Notes under the pieces: generated by a model
The model's database searches: none
What the model saw: the letters and a program-made list of their open reading frames with translations, nothing else
What the model was told of the DNA's origin: nothing
Assembly: GCA_002701555.1 (NCBI GenBank)
Contig: NZVS01000064.1
Span: 1-6,385, forward strand
Source of the DNA: Alphaproteobacteria bacterium
GTDB taxonomy: Bacteria; Pseudomonadota; Alphaproteobacteria; Micavibrionales; Micavibrionaceae
Direction: 5' to 3'
DNA: 6,385 nucleotides
Shown: piece after piece, positions 1-6,181 of the stretch
How positions within the stretch are numbered: position 1 is the stretch's first letter
Layout of the letters: each line of letters begins with the position of its first letter
Position numbers and translations under genes: made by a program

Positions 1-93
1 AACACTTCTTCCCAAAGTCATTATGTATAAGTCGTGCGTTGAACTATTTTTTATGAAACAGAATTTTGAGATTATGACGGGCTTGGGGAGGTA

Positions 94-390
94 TTGCATG
101 AAGACGCTTATGGGTTTGATCAACAGCAGGCTAGCCGTCGTGTCATAGCACCTGCACCTTTCGCTGAACATGCACCATCGTCTTTAAAACAGAATGCGCG
201 CGAAAAAGATATTGCACCAAGCAGGGATCTAAGAAGAGCCGCTGCACAAAAAGCAGAAGATCTGCGTAATAGTGCTGCCGCTGTCATGCCTGAAGAGCCA
301 ACTATGCTCGAAAGATTACAATGTGCTCCCCAGTATTGGTACGGGAAAGGCGCTGTTGCACAATGCTTGCTAGAAGCCAGTCGTAAATAA
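94..390 (+). CDS. Small hypothetical protein, start uncertain and possibly frameshifted
   Basis: I do not recognise this protein of about 98 residues. It is hydrophilic and rich in Ala, Arg, Glu and Gln, with a charged, probably helical middle (residues 35-62) and a C-terminal part containing PQYWYGKG. It has no signal peptide or membrane segment. Codon use looks like real coding sequence, and the frame ends 1-2 bases into a strong terminator, which supports a genuine transcribed gene. The start is the problem. The only early start codon in frame is TTG at 94, and the GGAGG at 87-91 is only 2 bases away, too close to serve it. That same Shine-Dalgarno is ideally spaced for ATG 98, which lies in another frame and stops at 148. 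The frame also continues upstream to a TGA at 67-69 with protein-like content (DYDGLGEV). The N-terminus may therefore be frameshifted. No promoter was clear in bases 1-93. Confidence 0.45.
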   Translation: MHEDAYGFDQQQASRRVIAPAPFAEHAPSSLKQNAREKDIAPSRDLRRAAAQKAEDLRNSAAAVMPEEPTMLERLQCAPQYWYGKGAVAQCLLEASRK

Positions 391-416
391 AAAAGCGGAG
401 CTTTGCCCCGCTTTTT
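390..416. terminator. Bidirectional intrinsic terminator between convergent genes
   Basis: A 9-bp perfect stem pairs AAAAAGCGG (390-398) with CCGCTTTTT (408-416) around a 9-base loop. The A and T tracts give a U-run on either strand. It overlaps the stop codon of the + strand frame ending at 390 and lies 18 bases beyond the TAG stop of the leftward aldehyde dehydrogenase gene (434). It can therefore end both transcripts. Confidence 0.9.
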
Positions 417-433
417 ATATTAAGTTTTAAATT

Positions 434-1843
434 CTACTCTGTAATCATAATCGTCTTTATGTTTACAAATTCGCGTACTCCAAATCCACCATGTTCACGT
501 CCGTACCCGCTTTCTTTAACTCCACCAAAGGGGAGGTTTGGTTGAGCAGTCTGGTAGCCATTGATATTTACCATACCGGTATCTATACCAGTTTTGGCAA
601 TACGAATAGCGCGTTCGCGATCCTCTGAAATAACGCCTCCGCCAAGACCATAGCGATGGTCGTTGGCAATTTGAATGGCGTGTTCCTCATTCTCTGCCCG
701 GAATAATACAGCAACAGGGCCAAATAACTCATCGTTATAAGCGGGTGACCCGGGTTGTGCGTTTTCCAGAACGGTTGCGGGATAGAAGTAACCCTTACCT
801 TCTGGTATTTTACCACCGCATAAGACTTTTGCACCGGCCTGTTGTGAATCTTCTACCTGTTCATGTAGTTTTTCCTGAAGATCCTTACGTGCCAAAGGGC
901 CAAAATCAATATCTTTATCATGTGGATTCCCATATTTGGAATTTTTCATTGATTGTACAAATTTCTCTTTAAATTCTTCATAAACGCTATCAAGAATTAT
1001 AAACCTTTTGGCAGCCGTACATGTTTGACCGCTATTAGTTAGGCGTCCTTTAGTGCAAACCTTTACAGCTTTTTCGATATCGGCATCATCAAGAATAATA
1101 TACGGGTCACTTCCACCCAGTTCTAAAACGTTCTTTTTCAGAGCTTTACCACATTTTTCTGCAACAATCTTTCCGGCTTCTGCACTTCCTGTAAAAGTAA
1201 CGGCTCGTACCTTATCATGCTCAATGAGCTCATCCACTGTCCCATCCTTCACATAAATCACACTAAACACGTTTTCAGGTACCCCTGATTCTTCAAAGAT
1301 GCGCTCTAGCTTTTCTGCAGTTTCCCAACAAATTTCGGCGTGTTTAAAAACTGTTGTATTGCCGGCTAGGATGTTTGCAACGCTATAGCGTATGGCTTGG
1401 TATAGTGGAAAATTCCAAGGTTGCATGCCCAGTACGACACCAATTGGCTGATAAGTAATAATACCCTTACCATTATCAAATTCACGCGTTTCATCTTCTA
1501 GGTATTTGACGCTTTCAGTTGCAGTATACTTACAAATTTGTGCACAAAGCTCGACTTCTTGTTTGCCTTGCTCCAAGGGCTTACCCATTTGGTTTGCCAT
1601 CATTTCGGCTAATTCATTTTTGCATGAAATTAAAGTCTCACCGATTTTTTTAACGATTTTTGCGCGTTCCTCAACAGGTGTCTCGCGCCAGCTTAAAAAA
1701 GCCTCATGTGTATCTTCGATTATCTGCTCTGCTTCTGTTTTTGTGTGCAGCGAATAGGTTTTATGCAGTTCTCCTGTGGCCGGATTGTAAGTTTTTACCG
1801 TTTCTCTATTATCTTGCTGTATTGCTTTTTGTGCGTGTACCAT
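434..1843 (-). CDS. Succinate-semialdehyde dehydrogenase, Sad/YneI-type aldehyde dehydrogenase
   Basis: This is a full-length (469 aa) member of the NAD(P)-dependent aldehyde dehydrogenase superfamily. It should oxidise an aldehyde, probably succinate semialdehyde, to the acid in the cytoplasm. All key elements are visible: PWNFPLYQ with oxyanion Asn144, coenzyme-site Lys167 in FKHAE, FTGS at 217-220, general base Glu241 in LELGGSDP, nucleophile Cys275 in NSGQTC, ELFGP with Glu372, and the C-terminal LPFGGVKESGYGRE (437-450). The run LELGGSDP and the C-terminal FVNIKT pattern resemble E. coli Sad (YneI) more than GabD. The lysine followed by His-Ala recalls NADP-preferring relatives, but cofactor choice is not certain. 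The ATG at 1843 is preceded by AAGGA with 7-8 bases spacing. It is the second gene of a leftward operon, 35 bp after the flavoenzyme gene with no terminator between, so they are probably co-transcribed. Substrate assignment is by family; other short-chain aldehydes remain possible. Confidence 0.93.
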   Translation of the reverse strand: MVHAQKAIQQDNRETVKTYNPATGELHKTYSLHTKTEAEQIIEDTHEAFLSWRETPVEERAKIVKKIGETLISCKNELAEMMANQMGKPLEQGKQEVELCAQICKYTATESVKYLEDETREFDNGKGIITYQPIGVVLGMQPWNFPLYQAIRYSVANILAGNTTVFKHAEICWETAEKLERIFEESGVPENVFSVIYVKDGTVDELIEHDKVRAVTFTGSAEAGKIVAEKCGKALKKNVLELGGSDPYIILDDADIEKAVKVCTKGRLTNSGQTCTAAKRFIILDSVYEEFKEKFVQSMKNSKYGNPHDKDIDFGPLARKDLQEKLHEQVEDSQQAGAKVLCGGKIPEGKGYFYPATVLENAQPGSPAYNDELFGPVAVLFRAENEEHAIQIANDHRYGLGGGVISEDRERAIRIAKTGIDTGMVNINGYQTAQPNLPFGGVKESGYGREHGGFGVREFVNIKTIMITE

Positions 1844-1878
1844 TTTAATTTCCTTTTGGATTTTATGGGTGAGTTTAT

Positions 1879-2982
1879 TTACGCTGCTTTCGTTTTCTTG
1901 TTATCTGACAGGAATGGATAATCGATATACCCTTCAGCGCCCCCGCCATAAAATGTGTCTTCATCCGGCTCGTTAAACTCGGCCCCTTTTTCAAGTCTTT
2001 CGGGAAGATCAGGGTTGGATATGAACGGGCGCCCAAAAGCAACCGCATCCGCATGACCTGATTTTATGGCATCTTTTGCCTTCATAACATCATAGTCACC
2101 GTTGGCAATGTAAAAACCATCCCATTTTTTTATTAAGGCATTAATGATGTTCAGGTCGTCGTTTCCGACATCCATGCCCGGAAATCTTTCAACGATATGC
2201 ATGTACCCAAGGCTACGTTTATTCAGTTCTTCAACTACATAGGAGAAAATTTCCAAAGGATTGCTGTCTGACATATCATTAAAACTTCCGGTAGGAGACA
2301 GCCTGACCCCTATACGGTTTGCAGGCCAGATTTCTTTAACAGCGTCTGCTATTTCAAGTATAAAGCGTGCCCTGTTTTCAATTGAGCCTCCATACTGATC
2401 TTCTCTTTTATTTGTTCCGTCGCGTAGAAACTGGTCAATAAGATATCCGTTTGCTCCGTGGATTTCTACGCCATCAAATCCGGCTTTTTTAGCTAGCTCA
2501 GCACCTTTTTTGAAATCCGCGATTGTTTGTTTTATACCATCTACGGATAGTGCCTCTGGCATAGAGACTTGCTGATATCCCTCTTGGGTAAATGTTTTTG
2601 TATCTGCTTGAATGGCACTTGCTGACACAGGATTTTTACCATCTGGTTGTATCGATGTATGACTAATACGACCTACATGCCAAAGCTGAAGAAAGATCTT
2701 TCCACCTTCCTCATGTACAGCATCGGTGATTTCTTTCCATTTTTCTGCTTGCTCTTCAGTGTAGATGCCGGGTGTCTTGATGTATCCCTTACCACGCTCA
2801 CTTACCTGAGTAGCTTCACTGATAATAAGCCCTGCAGACGCCCGTTGCTTATAGTATTTAACCGCCATGTCAGCCGGTTTATCAGTCTCATCGTCTGCGC
2901 GGCTTCGTGTCAAAGGCGCCATAAAAATACGGTTTTTAAAATCAAGATTACCTAAACTGCAATTTTCAAAAAGGGATGTCAT
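1879..2982 (-). CDS. nemA: Alkene reductase / NADH:flavin oxidoreductase, Old Yellow Enzyme family (NemA-like)
   Basis: This 367-residue FMN enzyme has the length and layout of E. coli N-ethylmaleimide reductase. The family uses NAD(P)H to reduce activated C=C bonds (enones, enals, maleimides) and often nitro compounds or nitrate esters. Visible elements are MAPLTRSRA (21-29, with FMN-contacting Thr25), LQLWHVGR (99-105, Trp101), the active-site EIHGANGY with His175, Asn178 and proton donor Tyr180, DQYGGSIENR (195-204), GVRLSP (225-230) and FMN-phosphate GRPFISNPDL (317-326). The C-terminal TFYGGGAEGYIDYP (343-356) is typical of NemA. The His/Asn pair, where pentaerythritol tetranitrate reductase has His/His, is a common variant. 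The ATG at 2982 follows GGCGGAA at a workable distance. It is the first gene of the leftward operon with the aldehyde dehydrogenase, and a terminator of the previous gene (3074-3100) isolates it. No NemR-like regulator gene lies within the window. Physiological substrate unknown. Confidence 0.94.
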   Translation of the reverse strand: MTSLFENCSLGNLDFKNRIFMAPLTRSRADDETDKPADMAVKYYKQRASAGLIISEATQVSERGKGYIKTPGIYTEEQAEKWKEITDAVHEEGGKIFLQLWHVGRISHTSIQPDGKNPVSASAIQADTKTFTQEGYQQVSMPEALSVDGIKQTIADFKKGAELAKKAGFDGVEIHGANGYLIDQFLRDGTNKREDQYGGSIENRARFILEIADAVKEIWPANRIGVRLSPTGSFNDMSDSNPLEIFSYVVEELNKRSLGYMHIVERFPGMDVGNDDLNIINALIKKWDGFYIANGDYDVMKAKDAIKSGHADAVAFGRPFISNPDLPERLEKGAEFNEPDEDTFYGGGAEGYIDYPFLSDNKKTKAA

Positions 2983-2986
2983 GTCT

Positions 2987-3036
2987 TATTCCGCCAAATT
3001 CTTTAGTGTTAAACAGTATGGTTATCTAACGGAATA
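2987..3036 (-). promoter_or_regulatory. Inverted repeat in the leader of the flavoenzyme operon
   Basis: The arms TATTCCG (2987-2993) and CGGAATA (3030-3036) are perfect 7-bp inverted copies with centres 43 bp apart, about four helical turns. On the leftward transcript the downstream arm is part of GGCGGAATA, the presumed ribosome-binding site for the ATG at 2982. A TTAG/CTAA pair inside could extend the structure. It could be a two-site operator or an RNA hairpin that hides the ribosome site. A chance 7-bp repeat in a 144-bp gap is not unlikely, so confidence is low. I found no convincing -35/-10 pair for the operon in 2983-3073. Confidence 0.3.
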
Positions 3037-3073
3037 GAGCAGTATGCGTTCCTTACTCTTATTACTCGCATAG

Positions 3074-3100
3074 AAAAAACGCCTCACATTGGGAGGCATT
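3074..3100 (-). terminator. Intrinsic terminator of the leftward unknown gene
   Basis: On the minus strand, AATGCCTC pairs with GAGGCGTT around a 7-base loop. The core is 5 bp of GCCTC/GAGGC (3081-3085 with 3093-3097) plus one G-U and two A-U pairs, followed by a run of six U (3074-3079). The G-U pair exists only on the minus strand, so the element is directional. It lies 27 bases after the stop codon at 3127 and separates that gene from the flavoenzyme operon. Confidence 0.85.
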
Positions 3101-3126
3101 CTTTTGTATCGTAATTTTGAAATAAG

Positions 3127-4080
3127 TTATCTTCTTGGGACGATGTCGTATGAGCCGGGCTTGTCCATTCCTTGATTCATAGGCATTTCATTAATGACAA
3201 GTGCTGTCCATTTCAAAGCAGATAGAGCTGTTTTTTGGGCACATTTTTGCAATTGTATCGTTTCTCCCGAGAGGTCATGGGTGAAAAGACTTGGGCTATG
3301 GCTCTCGTTTTCATATCTTTTGAAGTTATTCAACCACATATTCTGCGCATAGCTGCCTATCTGGCGGCGAGACATTTTTTCACCCAACTGACATAATACA
3401 CGCTGCATTTGCTTGTGATATATGTCAGCGGCAATTTCATACGCTTCCATATATTTTGAGTATTCCTGCTCCGCCAGTGAATATTCCGAAGTCATTGTGT
3501 CACCCTCACTTACGCGCTGGAACATCCCGGCAAGCTTTTGCACTTTGTCGACAGAAACAAGAAAACGTTCCTGCGAAGTCCCTTTTCTGTCTTCAGGCTT
3601 GCTGCGCGCAAGATCAATTAACTTCATTTCTTCTTTATATGTCTCAGCCATCGCCTTATAACGGGCCGGGATTATACCGAACTTTGCACTTCCTGCCATG
3701 GAAAGATTACTGGTTAGAAGAAAAGGTTCACGCTCGCAATATTCTTCGATCATTTCGGGTGACAGATCCAACTCTTCGTTAAGGGGAACACCGTGAAAAG
3801 ATAACTTTCCATCATCCTCCGGCGTGCTTTGCCTTTGAACATCGTCCACCCTTTTTTCAAGTCTGTCCATCATTTCATCATGTGCAGATGTCGAGAAAAC
3901 TTCTTTGGGGGTTCTGGGCGCACCGGGTGTTTGTGAGGTAGGCTTTACCAGCCCTCTTAAATCCAGTCTTTCAGCCCGCATCGATTTTCTGCCCTTAGGT
4001 GCTGATTTCCGAGTTTTGCCGCCGGAACCTTTTCGGGAAGGGGTGTTGTTATTTGCTGCATCACGGTTGTCTGGCACCAT
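3127..4080 (-). CDS. Hypothetical soluble protein with basic disordered N-terminus
   Basis: I do not recognise this 317-residue protein. Residues 1-36 are rich in Asn, Ser, Gly, Lys and Arg (for example SRKGSGGKTRKSAPKGRKS) and look disordered and strongly basic. A charged short helix follows at about 66-83 (DEMMDRLEKRVDDVQ). The region from about 110 to 270 is mainly amphipathic helix, possibly coiled coil, with Tyr/Glu/Lys-rich stretches such as YSLAEQEYSKYMEAYEI. There are three cysteines, no signal peptide and no membrane segment, so it is probably cytoplasmic and might bind nucleic acid or another polyanion through its tail; that is inference. The frame is open to an ATG at 4134, but I chose ATG 4080 because AGAGG lies 6 bases upstream and a plausible promoter (4109-4137) sits between the two ATGs. 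It is transcribed alone, divergent from the yqaA-like gene, with its own terminator at 3074-3100. Confidence 0.8.
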   Translation of the reverse strand: MVPDNRDAANNNTPSRKGSGGKTRKSAPKGRKSMRAERLDLRGLVKPTSQTPGAPRTPKEVFSTSAHDEMMDRLEKRVDDVQRQSTPEDDGKLSFHGVPLNEELDLSPEMIEEYCEREPFLLTSNLSMAGSAKFGIIPARYKAMAETYKEEMKLIDLARSKPEDRKGTSQERFLVSVDKVQKLAGMFQRVSEGDTMTSEYSLAEQEYSKYMEAYEIAADIYHKQMQRVLCQLGEKMSRRQIGSYAQNMWLNNFKRYENESHSPSLFTHDLSGETIQLQKCAQKTALSALKWTALVINEMPMNQGMDKPGSYDIVPRR

Positions 4081-4108
4081 TTTAAACCTCTGTTCTACAT
4101 ATTTAGTT

Positions 4109-4137
4109 TTTATAATTATTAAAAACCCTAGCAAAAA
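4109..4137 (-). promoter_or_regulatory. Putative sigma-70 type promoter for the leftward unknown gene
   Basis: On the minus strand a TATAAA -10 element (4109-4114) is preceded, after exactly 17 bases, by a weak TTTTTG -35 element (4132-4137). Transcription would begin near 4102, giving a leader of about 22 bases with AGAGG before ATG 4080 and excluding the ATG at 4134. The region is very AT-rich, so chance matches are likely. Confidence 0.35.
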
Positions 4138-4255
4138 AACTTATGAGTGTAAAAACAAATGTAAAATAAAATTATACTTTGCGCCGTCAAAACATATGTA
4201 ATATTGCGAAGTCATATTTTTGCCGATTAGGGCGTGCTGAAGGGGTGTTATAAAA

Positions 4256-4693
4256 TTGGAGAGTTTGCTCATATTGCTCAGTCTTTTTACGACCGCTTTT
4301 CTGGCGGCGACAATCTTTCCCATGCAGTCCGAAATTTTGCTGGTCGCTTATCTTACTAAAACGAATGTATCTGTAGGGTTATTATTGGTTTTTGCCAGTT
4401 TTGGAAATGTGCTTGGGTCATGTGTGAACTGGTATTTGGGGCGTGGCATAGAAAAATTCAAGGATAAGAAATACTTTCCTGTTAAAGAAGAAAATCTCAT
4501 TCGTGCCCAGCGGTTTTATAAGAAATACGGTGTATGGTCACTGTTACTAAGCTGGACACCGTTTATTGGAGATCCCCTTACAATAATTGCGGGCGTAATG
4601 AAAACGCCCTTCCCCATTTTCCTGACCATAGTGACTTTGGCAAAAACAGGTCGTTATGTCTTCGTTATATATGCAACGAAACAGTTTTTATGA
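4256..4693 (+). CDS. yqaA: YqaA-type small DedA/VTT-family inner-membrane protein
   Basis: This 145-residue hydrophobic protein has the length and pattern of the YqaA branch of the DedA/VTT (SNARE-associated) family. These are inner-membrane proteins; larger DedA members have been linked to lipid-carrier recycling and membrane homeostasis, but the role of YqaA itself is not settled. Visible features are an N-terminal hydrophobic span (5-22) running into FPMQSEILLVAYL, a Gly-Asn-x-x-Gly turn at 50-54, NWYLGR (58-63), the cytoplasmic helix RAQRFYKKYG (83-92), SWTPFIGDP (99-107) with AG at 112-113, and a last span ending in KTGRY (130-134). The start must be non-ATG: a TGA lies at 4238-4240 and the first in-frame ATG would delete 22 conserved-looking residues. 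TTG 4256 has AGGGG at 4241-4245, 10 bases upstream. It is convergent with the pilin-like gene, 23 bp apart, with no visible terminator between them. Confidence 0.88.
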   Translation: MESLLILLSLFTTAFLAATIFPMQSEILLVAYLTKTNVSVGLLLVFASFGNVLGSCVNWYLGRGIEKFKDKKYFPVKEENLIRAQRFYKKYGVWSLLLSWTPFIGDPLTIIAGVMKTPFPIFLTIVTLAKTGRYVFVIYATKQFL

Positions 4694-4716
4694 ACGATGC
4701 TGAAAAAGGCAATTAG

Positions 4717-5370
4717 TTAAAGAGCGCGAATAATGTGAATGTATACATTCCCACCTTCTGCGGGGTCGTTATAGCAGAAATCTGTAGAACCGGCTATATT
4801 CAACCCAGTGGCTTTTTTAGGTGTGCTGAAACCAGACCCGGCATTTGTTTCCGTTTCAATATCTGATGTGATACCAAAACCCCTGTTAATTTCACTGCAT
4901 ATTTCATCGCTCAAGCCTGTGCTCGTGTTGCGAATAACCATATAGGTGTCTGCAACAGGTGACCCTGCCCCTGAAATTGCAAGGTTGTGATAATCGTTTT
5001 CCCGAAACATCACGAGAATATCTCTTGGTAAATTAAAATTGACGAAATTTCCGCCTTCAGGGGCGAATAGACAATCATTGCCTGTTGAACACCAATACCT
5101 CTCTGACTGAATACCTAGGCATATTACGACCGCTCCACACATGTGTATGTTTTCAATACCAGACATCCTCATAAACCTTGCACGGTTGTATTCTGTTTGG
5201 AAATTAGTAACCATTTGAGAGATTTGCGAAGCAACAAGTTTGTTCCGCTCGTTTTCTGTGTTGCCATCGCCGCTTTGCGTAGATCTAGTTACTGCATAGG
5301 ATAGGGCCGCAAAAAGAATAACGGCAATCAGAATTAAGAATAAAACATTTCCATTCTCATGATTACGCAT
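4717..5370 (-). CDS. Pilin-like, single-pass cysteine-rich exported protein of unknown function
   Basis: This 217-residue protein begins MRNHENGNVLF and then has a strongly hydrophobic segment (8-27). This is a short polar leader ending in Gly followed directly by a transmembrane helix, the layout of type IV pilin-like and Tad-like proteins. It lacks the Glu usually found at mature position 5, so processing by a prepilin peptidase is only possible. The rest (28-217) would lie outside the membrane. It holds six cysteines (78, 84, 94, 100, 158, 199), an even number suited to disulfides in the periplasm. The motif DEICSEINRGFGI (155-167) and the C-terminal NVYIHIIRAL look like conserved parts of an unnamed family I associate with Alphaproteobacteria. 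The start ATG 5370 has only a weak AAGAG upstream, and a perfect TATAAT lies 10-15 bases before it. It is divergent from the anchored protein gene at 5445 and convergent with yqaA. Anchored pseudopilin, adhesin or envelope protein are all possible. Confidence 0.82.
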   Translation of the reverse strand: MRNHENGNVLFLILIAVILFAALSYAVTRSTQSGDGNTENERNKLVASQISQMVTNFQTEYNRARFMRMSGIENIHMCGAVVICLGIQSERYWCSTGNDCLFAPEGGNFVNFNLPRDILVMFRENDYHNLAISGAGSPVADTYMVIRNTSTGLSDEICSEINRGFGITSDIETETNAGSGFSTPKKATGLNIAGSTDFCYNDPAEGGNVYIHIIRAL

Positions 5371-5444
5371 ATCTCTTATATTATAGAGGACAATAGTTAA
5401 TATTTATCATCTGAAGATCAGAGGGATGTTTTTTAGGGAGAAAC
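5371..5444. promoter_or_regulatory. Divergent promoter region between two membrane-anchored protein genes
   Basis: The 74 bp serve both directions. On the minus strand a consensus TATAAT (5380-5385) lies so near ATG 5370 that the transcript would have a leader of only about 2-4 bases; no good -35 is seen (GATAAA at 17-bp spacing). On the + strand, AGGGAG (5435-5440) is the ribosome site for ATG 5445, and TAATAT (5398-5403) is a weak -10 candidate. An interrupted palindrome CTGAagaTCAG lies at 5411-5421 and might be a regulator site. Confidence 0.4.
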
Positions 5445-6116
5445 ATGAAAACACGCAATAAGGTTTTAGCAGGTTTAGCGACAGTCGCAATAATTGCGGT
5501 TGGTCTGGTCGTATACATCACACAATTTAAAGACAGTACCAAAACCTATACTTGGCGGTACAAGATGACCGTCGTTGTGGACACGCCCGAAGGTGAAAAG
5601 TCAGGGTCGGCCGTGCGTGAAATCATAGCCCAGGTCAGACCCTACCCTCGCGACACCCGTCGTCCCTGGCGTAGTCTGGTCAAAGTCAAGGGTGAGGCCG
5701 TTGTTGTTGACCTTGGTGAACGGGGGATGCTATTTGCCTTAATTTCTGATAAGGCCGATGATGAATTTTATCAGGCTTTTCCCCCTCCTGCTAAAGTTGC
5801 CCCTGCCACGCCAGAAGGTGTCAAATATTATGCGGATCTTGGGCCAAGTTTAAAGTCAACGATAGAGCCAGGACCACAATTAAACCCAGTTCTTGCTACC
5901 TTTAAAAATATTAAAAACCCCAAATCTATTACGAGAGTACTTACTGAAGAAGACTTTAACAAATATTTTGGTGAGGGAGTTAAATTAAAAGAAATTTACT
6001 TGGAAACTACAACTGAACCATTAAATTGGAAAATAGATACTATTATTCCTGAATTTTATAAAACTCCTCCAATTTGGGGGAGGTCAATATTGCGAATGGG
6101 AGCCTCTCACAAATGA
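5445..6116 (+). CDS. Membrane-anchored extracytoplasmic protein of unknown function
   Basis: This 223-residue protein has a basic N-terminus (KTRNK) and a hydrophobic segment at about 7-27 without a lipobox, so it is probably an uncleaved inner-membrane anchor or signal peptide. The remainder would lie in the periplasm. The first soluble part is beta-rich: TWRYKMTVVVDTPEGEKSG (36-54), SAVREI (55-60) and GEAVVVDLGERGMLFAL (83-99). A proline-rich linker (113-124) follows, then VKYYADLG (126-133), a segment FKNIKNPKSI (153-162) and FGEGVKLKEIYLE (175-187). I recall similar unnamed proteins in Alphaproteobacteria but know no function. The start ATG 5445 has AGGGAG 4 bases upstream. The gene diverges from the pilin-like gene and ends before a weak terminator at 6209-6239. 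GC content falls from about 62% at 5581-5700 to about 25% at 5941-6060, with codons shifting to AT-rich choices (TTA, ATA, AGA, ACT), yet the frame stays intact. Confidence 0.82.
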   Translation: MKTRNKVLAGLATVAIIAVGLVVYITQFKDSTKTYTWRYKMTVVVDTPEGEKSGSAVREIIAQVRPYPRDTRRPWRSLVKVKGEAVVVDLGERGMLFALISDKADDEFYQAFPPPAKVAPATPEGVKYYADLGPSLKSTIEPGPQLNPVLATFKNIKNPKSITRVLTEEDFNKYFGEGVKLKEIYLETTTEPLNWKIDTIIPEFYKTPPIWGRSILRMGASHK

Positions 6117-6181
6117 ATTCAAACTTATTCAAAGCCATACTTTCAATGGACTCTTACAATAGAGGGTACAATGCTCAAATA

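Noticed and set aside
2..148. A + strand frame open from the window edge to a TAG at 146-148
   Set aside because: About 49 codons open at this base composition is not improbable, the peptide resembles nothing I know, and it overlaps a better coding frame. Kept only as part of the frameshift question.
583..834. Minus-strand open frame of 83 codons
   Set aside because: It lies wholly inside the aldehyde dehydrogenase gene in another frame; the dehydrogenase motifs prove which frame is used.
2647..2955. Plus-strand open frame of 102 codons
   Set aside because: Antisense to the N-terminal part of the flavoenzyme, with a Cys/Phe/Leu-rich composition typical of shadow frames.
3456..3782. Plus-strand open frame of 108 codons
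   Set aside because: Antisense to the unknown soluble protein gene, without a good ribosome site. The sense strand has the better ribosome site and a terminator.
4081..4134. Eighteen-codon N-terminal extension (MLGFLIIIK...) of the unknown leftward gene
   Set aside because: No ribosome site before ATG 4134, AT-rich sequence carrying promoter-like elements, and a good AGAGG before ATG 4080.
4141..4323. Minus-strand open frame of 60 codons
   Set aside because: Overlaps the divergent promoter region and the start of the yqaA-like gene on the other strand; no ribosome site or recognisable content.
4534..4716. Plus-strand open frame of 60 codons overlapping the yqaA-like gene
   Set aside because: Out of frame with the conserved membrane protein and of shadow-like composition.
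6066..6083. Hairpin CCTCC/GGAGG with 8-base loop
   Set aside because: It lies inside the coding region before the stop codon and has no T-run, so it is not a terminator.
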